From Crenobacter oryzisoli (GTDB lineage: Bacteria > Pseudomonadota > Gammaproteobacteria > Burkholderiales > Chromobacteriaceae), in NCBI RefSeq assembly GCF_030385785.1, contig NZ_JAUEDK010000014.1, positions 27,059 through 91,058 on the forward strand: a stretch of 64,000 nt of DNA, written 5' to 3'. The position numbers and the translations under genes are program-made. The notes under the pieces are model-generated. The model was given only the letters and a program-made list of their open reading frames with translations, was not told where the DNA came from and made no database searches. Of the stretch, positions 1 to 8,172 are shown in pieces; the first letter of the stretch is position 1, and every line of letters starts with the position of its first letter.

Positions 1-1
1 C

Positions 2-637
2 GGACGGCGCTTCGCCAACGAGTCCAACTCCTATCACGACGTCGGCCGCGCCTGGCTGGCCGCGTCGGCGGCGGCCGGGCTCAAGACGGTCGAGGCTTTC
101 CTGCTGTGTGACCACAGGGCGATCCGCCGCTATGGCCTGGGCTTCGCCAAGCCGTTCCCGATTCCGCTCGGGCCCTATCTCAAGTCCGGCTATCTGGTCA
201 GCGCGCCGAGCATCGCGGCGCTGGCCGAGCGGCTCGGCATCGAGGCAGCGGTGCTGTGCGCCACCATCGAGCGCTACAACCATGATGCCCGTCGTGGCGA
301 GGACCCGGAATTCGGCCGTGGCAAAAGCGCCTTCAACCGCGTCAGCGGCGATGCGACTGTCGCGCCCAATCCCTGCGTCGCTCCCGTCGAGCACGGGCCG
401 TTCTACGCCGTCCGCCTGTTGCCCGGCAGCCTCGGCACCTTCGCAGGTCTGCCTACCGACGCGTCCGCGCGCGTGCTCGGCGAGGGCCGCCGGCCGATTC
501 CTGGCCTCTACGCGGTCGGCAACGACATGCACAGCGTGATGGGCGGCCACTACCCGAGCGGGGGCATCACGCTCGGCCCAGCGATGACCTTCGGCTACCT
601 CGCCGGCCTGCATCTGGCCGGCACGCCGCCGGGCTGA
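2..637 (+). CDS. FAD-dependent dehydrogenase (KstD/fumarate-reductase-like flavoprotein), 5' truncated
   Basis: The C-terminal ~211 residues of a flavoprotein are readable in frame from base 2; the FAD Rossmann N-terminus lies outside the window. The fragment opens at the family motif GRRFANESNSYH and closes with the FAD-contacting signature YAVGNDMHS...GGITLGP. Both match the full-length gene at 2295-4103, so the two are paralogues. Family members (3-ketosteroid dehydrogenase, fumarate reductase and related cyclohexane-ring desaturases) abstract hydride from C-C bonds next to a carbonyl. The substrate here is unknown; the neighbouring quinate/shikimate and protocatechuate genes suggest a cyclic oxo-acid. 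It is followed after 109 bp by the NIPSNAP gene and is probably co-transcribed with it. Confidence 0.85.
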   Translation, partial: GRRFANESNSYHDVGRAWLAASAAAGLKTVEAFLLCDHRAIRRYGLGFAKPFPIPLGPYLKSGYLVSAPSIAALAERLGIEAAVLCATIERYNHDARRGEDPEFGRGKSAFNRVSGDATVAPNPCVAPVEHGPFYAVRLLPGSLGTFAGLPTDASARVLGEGRRPIPGLYAVGNDMHSVMGGHYPSGGITLGPAMTFGYLAGLHLAGTPPG

Positions 638-746
638 TCCGCCGCCCGGTCTCCCTTTTTCACCTTCGACCCGTCACCCCCGCTCCCGACCGATTCGGGC
701 GCGCAGGCCCCCCTTTGGCCGTTGGGTCTTCATCCTGGAGTTAGCC

Positions 747-1364
747 ATGCAACGTTATGAAGTCGTCACCCTTACCTTACCGATCGGCGCCACCGGTGCG
801 GCGCTGCCGCGCATCAAGCAGTACCTGGACGAGACACCGTCGCGCGGCCGCTTCCTCGCCTGCTGGTATTCGGATATCGGCGCTCTCAACCAGATCATGG
901 TGATTCGCGGCTACGAAAGCGCCGCCGTGCTGGCCGAGGAGCGCGAGGCGGCGCTGTTGGCCGGTAACCCGTTCGGCATCGGCGACCTAGTGACCGACAT
1001 GGAAATCAACGACTACGCGCCGTTCCCCTTCTTGCCACCGGTCGAACCGGGCGAGAAGGGCCCGTTCTACGAAGTGCGCGTCTACGGTATCAAGCCCTCG
1101 GGCCTTGCGCCAACCATCGAAGCCTGGCGCGGCGCCGTGCCGGCGCGCACCGAGATCTCGCCCCTGACCATCGCGATGTATGCGGTCGACGGCAAGGCGC
1201 CGCGCTTCATGAACATCTGGCCCTACCCGTCGCTGGACGCGCGCAACAAGGCGCGCGCCGACGCGGTTGCCGCCGGCATCTGGCCGCCCAAGGGCGGCCC
1301 GGCCCACCTGACCGATTTGGCCTCGTCGATTTTCCTGCCGGCGTCGTTCTCGCCGCTTCGCTAA
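747..1364 (+). CDS. NIPSNAP family protein (two ferredoxin-like repeats)
   Basis: 205 residues, with an ATG start and an upstream GGAG-type ribosome site. The N-terminal half (MQRYEVVTLTLP...) and the second half (FYEVRVYGIKPSGL...) each have the beta-alpha-beta look of a NIPSNAP/dimeric alpha-beta-barrel domain, so the protein looks like a tandem duplication. Family members are common in aromatic and steroid catabolic clusters, but their biochemical role is not established. It lies 11 bp upstream of the TIM-barrel gene and between two flavoprotein genes, which implies one operon. It could be an accessory or small-ligand-binding protein; no catalytic residue can be assigned from sequence. Confidence 0.75.
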   Translation: MQRYEVVTLTLPIGATGAALPRIKQYLDETPSRGRFLACWYSDIGALNQIMVIRGYESAAVLAEEREAALLAGNPFGIGDLVTDMEINDYAPFPFLPPVEPGEKGPFYEVRVYGIKPSGLAPTIEAWRGAVPARTEISPLTIAMYAVDGKAPRFMNIWPYPSLDARNKARADAVAAGIWPPKGGPAHLTDLASSIFLPASFSPLR

Positions 1365-1375
1365 GGAGCCTGACC

Positions 1376-2200
1376 ATGACCTCCCGAATCCTGTCGCTCG
1401 CCGCGCTGACCGTGCTGGAGCTCTCGCCGCCCGACATGGTCTCCTGCGCCGCCGAAGCCGGCTACAGCCACATCGGTCTGCGCCTGCTACCTGCCACGCC
1501 GACCGAACCGCAACACGACATCGTTGGCGACACGCCGCTGTTGCGCGAGACGCTCGCGCGCCTTGCCGACACCGGGGTTGCAGTGTCCGACATTGAGATC
1601 CTGCGTCTTAAGCCGGAGACGTGCGTCGCGGACTTCCTGCCGGTGCTGGAAACCGGCGCGCGGCTCGGCGCGCGCGACGTGCTGGTGGCCGGCAACGACG
1701 CCGATCCGGTGCGGCTGGCCGACAACTTCGCGCGCCTGTGCGAGCTGGGCGCGCCGCTGAACCTGGCGATGAACATCGAGCCGATGCCGTGGACCGAGGT
1801 GCGCAACCTCAAGGACGCCGCCGCACTGCTGGCCTCGGCCAACCGACCGGCCAACGCCGGCGTGCTGATCGACGCGATCCACTTCGACCGCGCCGGTTGC
1901 CGCATCGAGGAGATCGCCGAACTGCCGGAGGGCGTGCTGCGTTATGCGCAACTGTGCGACGCGCCGGCCGACAAGCCGCGCGATATCGACGAGCTGCTGC
2001 TGCAGGCGCGTGCCGAGCGGATGACACCGGGCGAGGGCGGACTCAAGTTGGCCGAGCTGTTGCGCGCGTTGCCGGCGACGTTGCCGCTGTCGATCGAGGT
2101 GCCACAGGCGGCGTTGGCCAGGACCGTCGGCGCCGTCGAGCGCGCGCGTCGTCTGCGTGAGGCGAGCGAGCGGCTGCTCGAGCGGGTGTTTGGCGCCTGA
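1376..2200 (+). CDS. sugar phosphate isomerase/epimerase-like TIM-barrel protein
   Basis: 274 residues beginning MTSRILSLAALTVLELSP, with a GGAG site in the 11-bp gap after the NIPSNAP gene. It has the xylose-isomerase-like (AP endonuclease 2) TIM-barrel layout: an early Pxxxxx-AAEAGYSHIGLRL strand, N-I-E-P-M-P near residue 127, and I-D-A-I-H-F-D near residue 165 supplying candidate metal ligands. This fold includes sugar isomerases, inosose dehydratases and AsbF-type 3-dehydroshikimate dehydratases. Given the setting it may dehydrate or isomerise a hydroaromatic intermediate, but the real dehydroshikimate dehydratase of the cluster is more likely the gene at 13875-15803. Substrate unknown. 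Confidence 0.75.
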   Translation: MTSRILSLAALTVLELSPPDMVSCAAEAGYSHIGLRLLPATPTEPQHDIVGDTPLLRETLARLADTGVAVSDIEILRLKPETCVADFLPVLETGARLGARDVLVAGNDADPVRLADNFARLCELGAPLNLAMNIEPMPWTEVRNLKDAAALLASANRPANAGVLIDAIHFDRAGCRIEEIAELPEGVLRYAQLCDAPADKPRDIDELLLQARAERMTPGEGGLKLAELLRALPATLPLSIEVPQAALARTVGAVERARRLREASERLLERVFGA

Positions 2201-2294
2201 GGCCGGGCCCCGTCGCGAGTCAATCCCGCGGCGCCAGCGGCGCCGCGACAGAACGATGCGCCGCGCTGAGCGGCGTACGTCAAAGGAGAAGGGG

Positions 2295-4103
2295 ATGTTG
2301 CTTGATCTGGGAAAGCTTTCGCCCGAGGGCGAGGTTTTCGACGTGGTGGTGGTCGGCGCAGGTGGCGCTGGCATGTCGGCGGCACTCTATGCGGCCATCG
2401 ACGGCGCGCGGGTGCTGCTTGTCGAGCATAGCGAGTACGTGGGCGGCACGACCGCCTACTCGGGGGGGACGACCTGGGTTCCCGGCACCCATCACGCCGC
2501 GAGTGTGCCGGGCAACGATACGCTCGACACCGCCGAGGGCTTTCTGAACCGGGCGGTCGGAGAGCGCACGCCGGCGGCGCTGCGCCGCGCCTTCCTCGAC
2601 AACGGCGCCGAAGCGATCGCCCGCATCGAGGCGAATTCTGACGTCAAATATCGCGCCTGTCCGACCCATCCGGACTACCTGACCGAGCTTGAGGGCTCGA
2701 CGATGCGCGGCCGCGCACTCGAACCGGTGCCGTTCGATGGCCGCCTGTTAGGGCCGCTCTTTTCGCTGGTGCGCCCGCCGATCCCGGAGTTCACCGTGCT
2801 CAAGGGGATGATGGTCGACCGGGTCGACATCTTCCACCTGTTGCGCGCCACCCAGAGCTTCGCCTCGTTCCGTCACTGCGCGAAGATCCTGCTGTGCCAC
2901 GTGTCGGACCGCCTGCGCTACCCGCGCGGCACCCGGCTGGTGATGGGCAACGCGCTGATCGGCCGCCTGTTGCTATCGCTGTCGCAGCGTAAGAACGCCT
3001 CGATGCTCTTGAACACCTCGGTCGAGGCGATCAGCCACGACGAGGCGGGCGTCACCGCGCTGACGCTGGTGCAGAACGGTACGCGCCGCACGGTCCGGGT
3101 CAAAGGCGGCGTCATTTTCGCCAGCGGCGGTTTCAACCGCCACCCGGCATTGCGCAAGGCACTGCTGCCTGGCGCCGACGAGGCCTGGTGTCCCGGCGCG
3201 CCCGGTCACACTGGCAAGGTGCACGAACTGGTGCGCCCGCTCGGCGCGCACTATGGCGAGGGCGCCCTCAGCAACGCGTTCTGGGCGCCGGTGTCGCGTC
3301 GCCAGCGCAAGGACGGCAGCTGGGCGGTGTTCCCGCACTTCGTGTTCGACCGCGCCAAGCCCGGCATGATCACCGTCAACCAGGCCGGCCACCGCTTCCT
3401 CAACGAAAGCACCTCCTACCACCTGTTCGGCGTCGCGATGCAGGAAGCCCACAAGGCATCGCCGTCCATTCCGGCCTATCTGATCGCCGATGCCGAGGCG
3501 ATGCGCAAGTACGGCATGGGCATGGTCCGCCCTGGCGGCCGTGGGTTCGCACCCTTCCTCGCCGACGGCTATCTGACGCGCGCCGACACGCTCGACGAGC
3601 TGGCCGTCAAGCTCGGCATCGACGCGGCCGCTCTCAAGGACAGCGTGGCGCGTAACAACGCCTACGCCAAGACCGGCGTCGATCCGGACTTCGGCCGCGG
3701 CTCGACCGCCTATCAGCGCCACAACGGTGACGCAAGCTGGAACGGTCCTAATCCCAACCTCGGCCCGATCGAGCGCGCGCTGTTCTACGCCGTGCGTCTC
3801 TACCCAGGCGACATCGGGGCGGCCACCGGCCTTGTCACCGATACCGATGCTCGCGTGCTCAACACCCGTGGTGCCCCCATTGCAGGGCTCTATGCGGTCG
3901 GCAACGACATGCATTCCATCCTCGGCGGCGTCTACGCCGCACCTGGCATCACGCTGGGGCCCGGTCTGGTGTTCGGCTATATCGCTGCCCGCCATGCGGT
4001 GCAGCGTGCGGCAGCAGCGGGTAGGGGCGACGGGTACCTTCAGTCCGAGGCTTGCCGTCCGTCACGTCACATTGGCGTGACATCGCACGATGCAAAGGTC
4101 TGA
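2295..4103 (+). CDS. FAD-dependent oxidoreductase (KstD/fumarate-reductase-like desaturase)
   Basis: 602 residues. The start at 2295 is chosen because AAAGGAG lies just upstream and the FAD motif VVVVGAGGAGMSAALYAA begins about 20 residues in; the open frame extends 46 codons further upstream without support. Other family marks are GGTTAYSGGTTWVPG, FASGGFNRHP, GHRFLNESTSYH and the C-terminal YAVGNDMHSILGG...GITLGP. Length fits 3-ketosteroid-Delta1-dehydrogenase-like enzymes, which desaturate rings next to a ketone. It is a paralogue of the truncated gene at the window's left edge. About 30 extra C-terminal residues after the FAD cap look non-conserved. It ends the operon; the next promoter lies at 4113-4175. 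Substrate unknown. Confidence 0.85.
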   Translation: MLLDLGKLSPEGEVFDVVVVGAGGAGMSAALYAAIDGARVLLVEHSEYVGGTTAYSGGTTWVPGTHHAASVPGNDTLDTAEGFLNRAVGERTPAALRRAFLDNGAEAIARIEANSDVKYRACPTHPDYLTELEGSTMRGRALEPVPFDGRLLGPLFSLVRPPIPEFTVLKGMMVDRVDIFHLLRATQSFASFRHCAKILLCHVSDRLRYPRGTRLVMGNALIGRLLLSLSQRKNASMLLNTSVEAISHDEAGVTALTLVQNGTRRTVRVKGGVIFASGGFNRHPALRKALLPGADEAWCPGAPGHTGKVHELVRPLGAHYGEGALSNAFWAPVSRRQRKDGSWAVFPHFVFDRAKPGMITVNQAGHRFLNESTSYHLFGVAMQEAHKASPSIPAYLIADAEAMRKYGMGMVRPGGRGFAPFLADGYLTRADTLDELAVKLGIDAAALKDSVARNNAYAKTGVDPDFGRGSTAYQRHNGDASWNGPNPNLGPIERALFYAVRLYPGDIGAATGLVTDTDARVLNTRGAPIAGLYAVGNDMHSILGGVYAAPGITLGPGLVFGYIAARHAVQRAAAAGRGDGYLQSEACRPSRHIGVTSHDAKV

Positions 4104-4112
4104 GCAAAGTGC

Positions 4113-4175
4113 GTTCGATAGTCGAACAGAATTTCGATAATCGGCCTTGACGCTGCCGAGTACGCTGCCTACATT
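4113..4175 (+). promoter_or_regulatory. PcaR-type double operator and sigma70 promoter of the aroE-like/MFS operon
   Basis: A 15-bp palindrome GTTCGATAGTCGAAC (4113-4127) is followed by a second copy TTCGATAATCGG (4133-4144); the TTCGATA cores are 19 bp apart. Two bases after the second copy lies a -35 box TTGACG (4147-4152), then 17 bp, then TACATT (4170-4175). The word matches the known operator of IclR-family PcaR/PcaU/PobR activators (GTTCGATAATCGCAC-like). The same arrangement recurs at 9146, 15890 and 16006. Confidence 0.8.
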
Positions 4176-4255
4176 CCCGACATATGTACCAGCTGGTTCG
4201 TGATGGGGCCAGGGTAACCCGGCAGTGCCGGAAAGCGGCAAACAGAAAGAGATAG

Positions 4256-5134
4256 ATGAAGATTACCGGCAATACCCAGGTGTTTTTCGTGATAGCCGAC
4301 CCGATCGGCCAGGTGCGTGCGCCCGAGTTGTTCAATCGGGTGTTCGAGCTTCACGGCGTCGACGCGGTGGTGGTGCCGCTGCAGGTCGCTGCGGACGATT
4401 TCGAGCCAACGGTCCGCGCGTTGTTTCGTTCGCCCTCGACTGGTGGTGTGTTCCTGTCGATCCCGCACAAGCCGGCGGCACTGACGGTGGCCGACCGCTG
4501 TTCCGAGCTGGCTGAAGTGGCTGGCGCGGTCAACGCGCTGCGTCGAGGACGCGACGGCGCGATCGAGGGCGAGCTGTTCGACGGCCTCGGTTTTGTAAAG
4601 GCGCTCGACGATGCCCACATCGCCTATGCCGGTCGTCGCGTGTTGCTGATCGGTGCCGGCGGGGCCGCTTCGGCGGCCGCAGCGACGCTTGCCGCGCGAG
4701 GTACGAGTGAGATCGCGATTTTTGACCCTGTCGCCGACAAGGCCATGCAGCTGGCATCGCGTATCGTCTCGGCGTTTCGCATCGACGCCTATGCGGCGGC
4801 ATCGAACGACCCGGCCGGCTACGACCTCGTCGTCAACGTGTCGCCGCTGGGCATGAAGACGGATGACCCGGTCCCATTCGACGTGGCCCGGCTCGACGAT
4901 GGTGCGGCGGTATTCGACGTGCTCATGAAGAACCAGCCGACGCCGCTCGTACGCGCCGCGCGCGCCCGTGGTCTTACCGCCGAGCCGGGCTTCGAGATGC
5001 TGATCCAGCAGGCGCCGTTGTACCTGCGTTTCTTTGGCCTGGAGGCAGCGGCGTCGGGCATCGAGAACGACGCGTCAGCGCTCAGGGCGATGATCTACCC
5101 ACCGGAGCTGCTCGACTCGCACCGGCTGTCCTGA
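4256..5134 (+). CDS. shikimate dehydrogenase-like NAD(P)-dependent oxidoreductase
   Basis: 292 residues with the AroE two-domain layout: a substrate domain with catalytic lysine in SIPHK (~residue 65), AGAVNAL (~residue 88), a conserved aspartate in LFDGLGF, then the NAD(P) Rossmann motif LLIGAGGAASAAAATLAA (~residue 130) and the C-terminal PGFEMLIQQAPLYLRFF. The N-terminal motif that normally carries the two shikimate-binding serines (HSxSP) reads ADPIGQVRAP instead, so shikimate binding cannot be assumed. Such variants belong to catabolic AroE-like clades. Preceded by a PcaR-type promoter and followed by an aromatic-acid transporter, it probably oxidises a quinate/shikimate-like compound for catabolism rather than serving aromatic amino acid synthesis. 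Confidence 0.8.
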   Translation: MKITGNTQVFFVIADPIGQVRAPELFNRVFELHGVDAVVVPLQVAADDFEPTVRALFRSPSTGGVFLSIPHKPAALTVADRCSELAEVAGAVNALRRGRDGAIEGELFDGLGFVKALDDAHIAYAGRRVLLIGAGGAASAAAATLAARGTSEIAIFDPVADKAMQLASRIVSAFRIDAYAAASNDPAGYDLVVNVSPLGMKTDDPVPFDVARLDDGAAVFDVLMKNQPTPLVRAARARGLTAEPGFEMLIQQAPLYLRFFGLEAAASGIENDASALRAMIYPPELLDSHRLS

Positions 5135-5152
5135 AGTCAAAACAGAAAATTA

Positions 5153-5178
5153 AAGAAAAAAAGCAGGCCCAAGCCTGC
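5153..5178 (-). terminator. hairpin with A-run, terminator-like when read leftward
   Basis: GCAGGC (5163-5168), a CCAA loop and GCCTGC (5173-5178) form a perfect 6-bp stem. The preceding bases are A-rich (5153-5162), so the minus-strand transcript would have the stem followed by a U-run. Read rightward there is no U-run. No minus-strand gene is evident upstream of it. Confidence 0.45.
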
Positions 5179-5205
5179 ATCACCCCTGTCCCAGAGGAGA
5201 AAACT

Positions 5206-6582
5206 GTGACTGCACCCCACGCTATTGACGTTCGCGCGTTGATTAACGACCGTCCGGTCGGGCTGTTCCAGAAACTGGTCGTCCTGCTCGGCTTTTGCAT
5301 CATCGCGCTCGACGGTTTCGACGTCGCGATCATGGGCTTTATCGCTCCCCAGTTGAAGCACGACTGGGGCGTGACCAACCAGATGCTCGGCCCGGTGCTG
5401 AGTGCGGCGCTGGCGGGCCTTGCGGTCGGCGCCTTGTTCGCCGGCCCGCTGGCCGACCGCTTCGGTCGCAAGATGATTCTGGTCTGTAGTGTGTTCTTCT
5501 TCGGCGTGTGGACGCTGGCAACCGCCACGTCGACCGACGTGACCCACCTCGTCGCCTTCCGCTTCCTGACCGGCCTCGGCCTGGGCGCGGCGATGCCGAA
5601 CGTCGGCACGCTGGTGTCTGAGTATGCGCCGGACAAGAACCGCTCTTTCCTCGTGACGGTGGTGTTCTGCGGCTTCACCTTCGGCGCGGCCGGTGGCGGC
5701 TTTCTGTCGGCCTGGATGATTCCGGCTTTCGGCTGGCACAGCGTGCTGGTGCTCGGCGGCATACTGCCGTTGATCGTGGCGCCGATCCTGTTTTTCAAAC
5801 TGCCGGAATCGGTGCGCTTCCTCGTCGTCAAGCGCGCGCCGACCGAACGTATCCGCAAGATCGTCGACCGCCTCGCTCCGGGCGTGGCGACTACCGCTTC
5901 GACCTTCGAAATGTCGGCCGCCGCCAGCGCGACCAGCAACGAAAGCCCGGTCAAGATCGTGTTGTCCAAGCAATACAAGTTTGGCAGCCTGATGCTGTGG
6001 CTGGGCTACTTCACGGCGCTGTTCCTCGTCTATCTGCTCGGTAGCTGGCTGCCGACCCTGGTCAAGGAGGCCGGTTACAACGTGACCGACGCGGCGATCG
6101 TGACCGCGCTCTATCAGGCTGGCGGCACTATTGGTTCACTGTTTCTCGGCTGGTGCATGGACCGCGCCAACCCGCACCGCGTGCTGTCGACCACCTATCT
6201 GCTGGGTGGCGCACTGACTTTCGCGATTGGGCTGTCGGCGCATCATTTCGGCCTCCTGGGTGTGCTCGCCCTGGCCGTTGGCTTCTGCCTGAACGGCGCC
6301 AATACCGGCATGAATGCGCTGTCGGCCAGCTTTTACCCGACCGCGGCGCGCGCCACCGGTTCAAGCTGGATGCACGGCGTGGGTCGCTGGGGCGCGATGC
6401 TGAGTGCGTTCGCCGGCGCCCAGATGCTGGCGATGGGCTGGACCTTCTCGCAGGTGTTCGCCGCGCTGACCGTGCCGGCCGCCATCACCGCACTGGCGAT
6501 CATCGCCAAGGGGATGCACGGCGCGCGAGCCATGCGTGTCGCTGCCAATAGCGGTCTCGCGGTAGAGGCGGGGCGGTCCTGA
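5206..6582 (+). CDS. MFS aromatic acid:H+ symporter (AAHS family, PcaK-like)
   Basis: 458 residues starting with GTG at 5206 after GAGGAGA. Twelve hydrophobic segments are apparent. The TM1 motif DGFDVAIMG corresponds to the DGxD signature of PcaK-type aromatic acid symporters, and the loop 2-3 motif GPLADRFGRK is intact; a long central loop separates the halves. Family members import 4-hydroxybenzoate, protocatechuate, vanillate, shikimate or similar acids with protons. It is separated by 71 bp from the AroE-like gene and probably shares its promoter. The exact substrate cannot be read from sequence; shikimate/quinate or an alicyclic acid is favoured by context. Confidence 0.85.
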   Translation: MTAPHAIDVRALINDRPVGLFQKLVVLLGFCIIALDGFDVAIMGFIAPQLKHDWGVTNQMLGPVLSAALAGLAVGALFAGPLADRFGRKMILVCSVFFFGVWTLATATSTDVTHLVAFRFLTGLGLGAAMPNVGTLVSEYAPDKNRSFLVTVVFCGFTFGAAGGGFLSAWMIPAFGWHSVLVLGGILPLIVAPILFFKLPESVRFLVVKRAPTERIRKIVDRLAPGVATTASTFEMSAAASATSNESPVKIVLSKQYKFGSLMLWLGYFTALFLVYLLGSWLPTLVKEAGYNVTDAAIVTALYQAGGTIGSLFLGWCMDRANPHRVLSTTYLLGGALTFAIGLSAHHFGLLGVLALAVGFCLNGANTGMNALSASFYPTAARATGSSWMHGVGRWGAMLSAFAGAQMLAMGWTFSQVFAALTVPAAITALAIIAKGMHGARAMRVAANSGLAVEAGRS

Positions 6583-6878
6583 CCCGACGCCGATAGCACC
6601 GCTCACAAAGTGAGGTGCTGCCAAGTTGTCGCGAAGCTAGAAAACCAATGCCGCGATCGTGCTCGCCGCACGGCCGTGGACGGTACGAGTCTTACGGCAA
6701 GGCAGTGTCACAACGCCATGAAGGTTTGGTTAGTGGCTCTTGCTGTTGGGAGTGTGATCCTGGTACATCCAGGCTTGGAGGGCGGGCGCTAAGCGTTCGC
6801 CCTGTTTTTTGGCGGAGGGATAAGCAACACGCTTCGCCATTGTTTCGCCCATCCATTCGGTCAACCCAGTTCGTCAAA

Positions 6879-8090
6879 ATGCCCGATCCTTTTCGATATA
6901 ACGAAGCGTCACCGCGCACTGTCGCCAGGCAGATCGTCTCCATCGTCTTCTTCAATTTCATCGGCTATCTGTCGGTCGGTGTCACGATCGCGGTGGTGCC
7001 TGTCTATGTGCATGCCGATCTGGGCTTCGGTTCGGTCGTGGCTGGCCTCGCCGTCAGCAGCCAGTACGTCGCCACCTTGCTGAGCCGCGCGTACGCCGGC
7101 CGTCTGTGCGATACGAGGGGGCCGAAGTTCTCGGTGCTTAACGGCCTGGTGCTGTGCACCGCGAGCGGATGGCTGCTTCTTGCTGCGGTGTTTGTCGGCA
7201 AGGCCGCGGTTCCCAGCCTCGTGCTCCTGGTCGTGGCACGGCTGCTGCTGGGGGCGGGCGAGAGTCTGGTGACAACCGGCACGATCACTTGGGCCATAGG
7301 TCGCGTTGGTGCGGCGCATACCGCCAAAGTCATCTCATGGAACGGTATCACCAGCTACGGGGCGATCGCCTTGGGCGCGCCGCTTGGCGTGGCGCTGGCA
7401 AGGCACTGGGGTTTCGCGTCGCTCGGCGTGTTTACGTTGGCCATATCGTTGGGGTCTTGGTTGCTGGCGCGTCGCATGGCTGCGGTGCCGACCGTGCATG
7501 GTGATCGTTTGCCATTCGGTGCGGTGTTCTGGCGCATGCTGCCATTCGGCCTGTGTCTGGCGCTGGGGTCGATCGGCTTTGGCGCGATCTCGACTTTCGT
7601 CACGTTGTTTTATGCCAGCCGGCACTGGCCGGATGCAGCGCTGGCGCTATCGTTGTTTGGCGGTGCTTTCGTGTTGTCGCGGCTCTTGTTCGTCGGCAGT
7701 ATCGGGCACCTTGGCGGTTATCGGGTTGCCTTGCTGTCGTTTGCGGTGGAGGCGGTGGGGCTGGCACTGTTGTGGGGCGCCGTGGCGCCTTCGTGGGCAT
7801 TTGCAGGGGCGGCGCTAACCGGCTTCGGCTTTGCGCTGGTATTCCCGGCGCTCGCGAGCGAGGCGGTGCGCCGCGTGCCGGACAGCAACCGCGGCACGGC
7901 GCTCGGCGCCTACGCGCTATTCCTCGACCTGTCGCTCGGGGTGACCGGGCCTGCCGCCGGCCTGATCGCTAACCGCTTCGGCTACGGTGCCGTCTATCTG
8001 GCGGCCGCGCTCGCAGCGCTCTGGGCGCTGGGCTTGTGTGGGCTGCTGCGCGCGCGGAGCGGTCGCGAGCTGGCGTCGGCCTGTGTATGA
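6879..8090 (+). CDS. MFS transporter (YfcJ/YhhS-like arabinose-efflux type)
   Basis: 403 residues from the ATG at 6879. An open frame continues 88 codons upstream, but that part is Cys/Arg-rich and not membrane-like, while the protein proper begins MPDPFRYNEASPRTVARQIVSIVFFNFIGYL, a normal MFS start. There are about twelve membrane segments and a loop 2-3 motif RAYAGRLCDTRGPK. Proteins of this group are usually annotated as putative drug or sugar efflux permeases with unknown substrate. The 296-bp gap before it (6583-6878) shows no recognisable gene or strong promoter. It converges on the IclR gene across a strong shared terminator. Confidence 0.8.
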   Translation: MPDPFRYNEASPRTVARQIVSIVFFNFIGYLSVGVTIAVVPVYVHADLGFGSVVAGLAVSSQYVATLLSRAYAGRLCDTRGPKFSVLNGLVLCTASGWLLLAAVFVGKAAVPSLVLLVVARLLLGAGESLVTTGTITWAIGRVGAAHTAKVISWNGITSYGAIALGAPLGVALARHWGFASLGVFTLAISLGSWLLARRMAAVPTVHGDRLPFGAVFWRMLPFGLCLALGSIGFGAISTFVTLFYASRHWPDAALALSLFGGAFVLSRLLFVGSIGHLGGYRVALLSFAVEAVGLALLWGAVAPSWAFAGAALTGFGFALVFPALASEAVRRVPDSNRGTALGAYALFLDLSLGVTGPAAGLIANRFGYGAVYLAAALAALWALGLCGLLRARSGRELASACV

Positions 8091-8119
8091 CGTGGCCGAT
8101 CTGACGTCGGATGAAAATG

Positions 8120-8155
8120 AAAAAGCCTTTTCCCGATCGGGAAAAGGCTTTTTTT
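8120..8155. terminator. bidirectional Rho-independent terminator
   Basis: Bases 8120-8153 form a perfect 34-bp palindrome centred on CCCGATCGGG, flanked by A-run on the left and T-run on the right. It lies between the convergent MFS gene and iclR-type regulator and should stop transcription from both sides. Confidence 0.95.
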
Positions 8156-8172
8156 CTGTGGGCAGCGTGGTG

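Noticed and set aside
5082..5978. Two overlapping minus-strand frames of ~280-298 codons opposite the AAHS transporter
   Set aside because: Low-complexity Arg/Pro-rich translations with no family resemblance; the plus-strand transporter explains the region.
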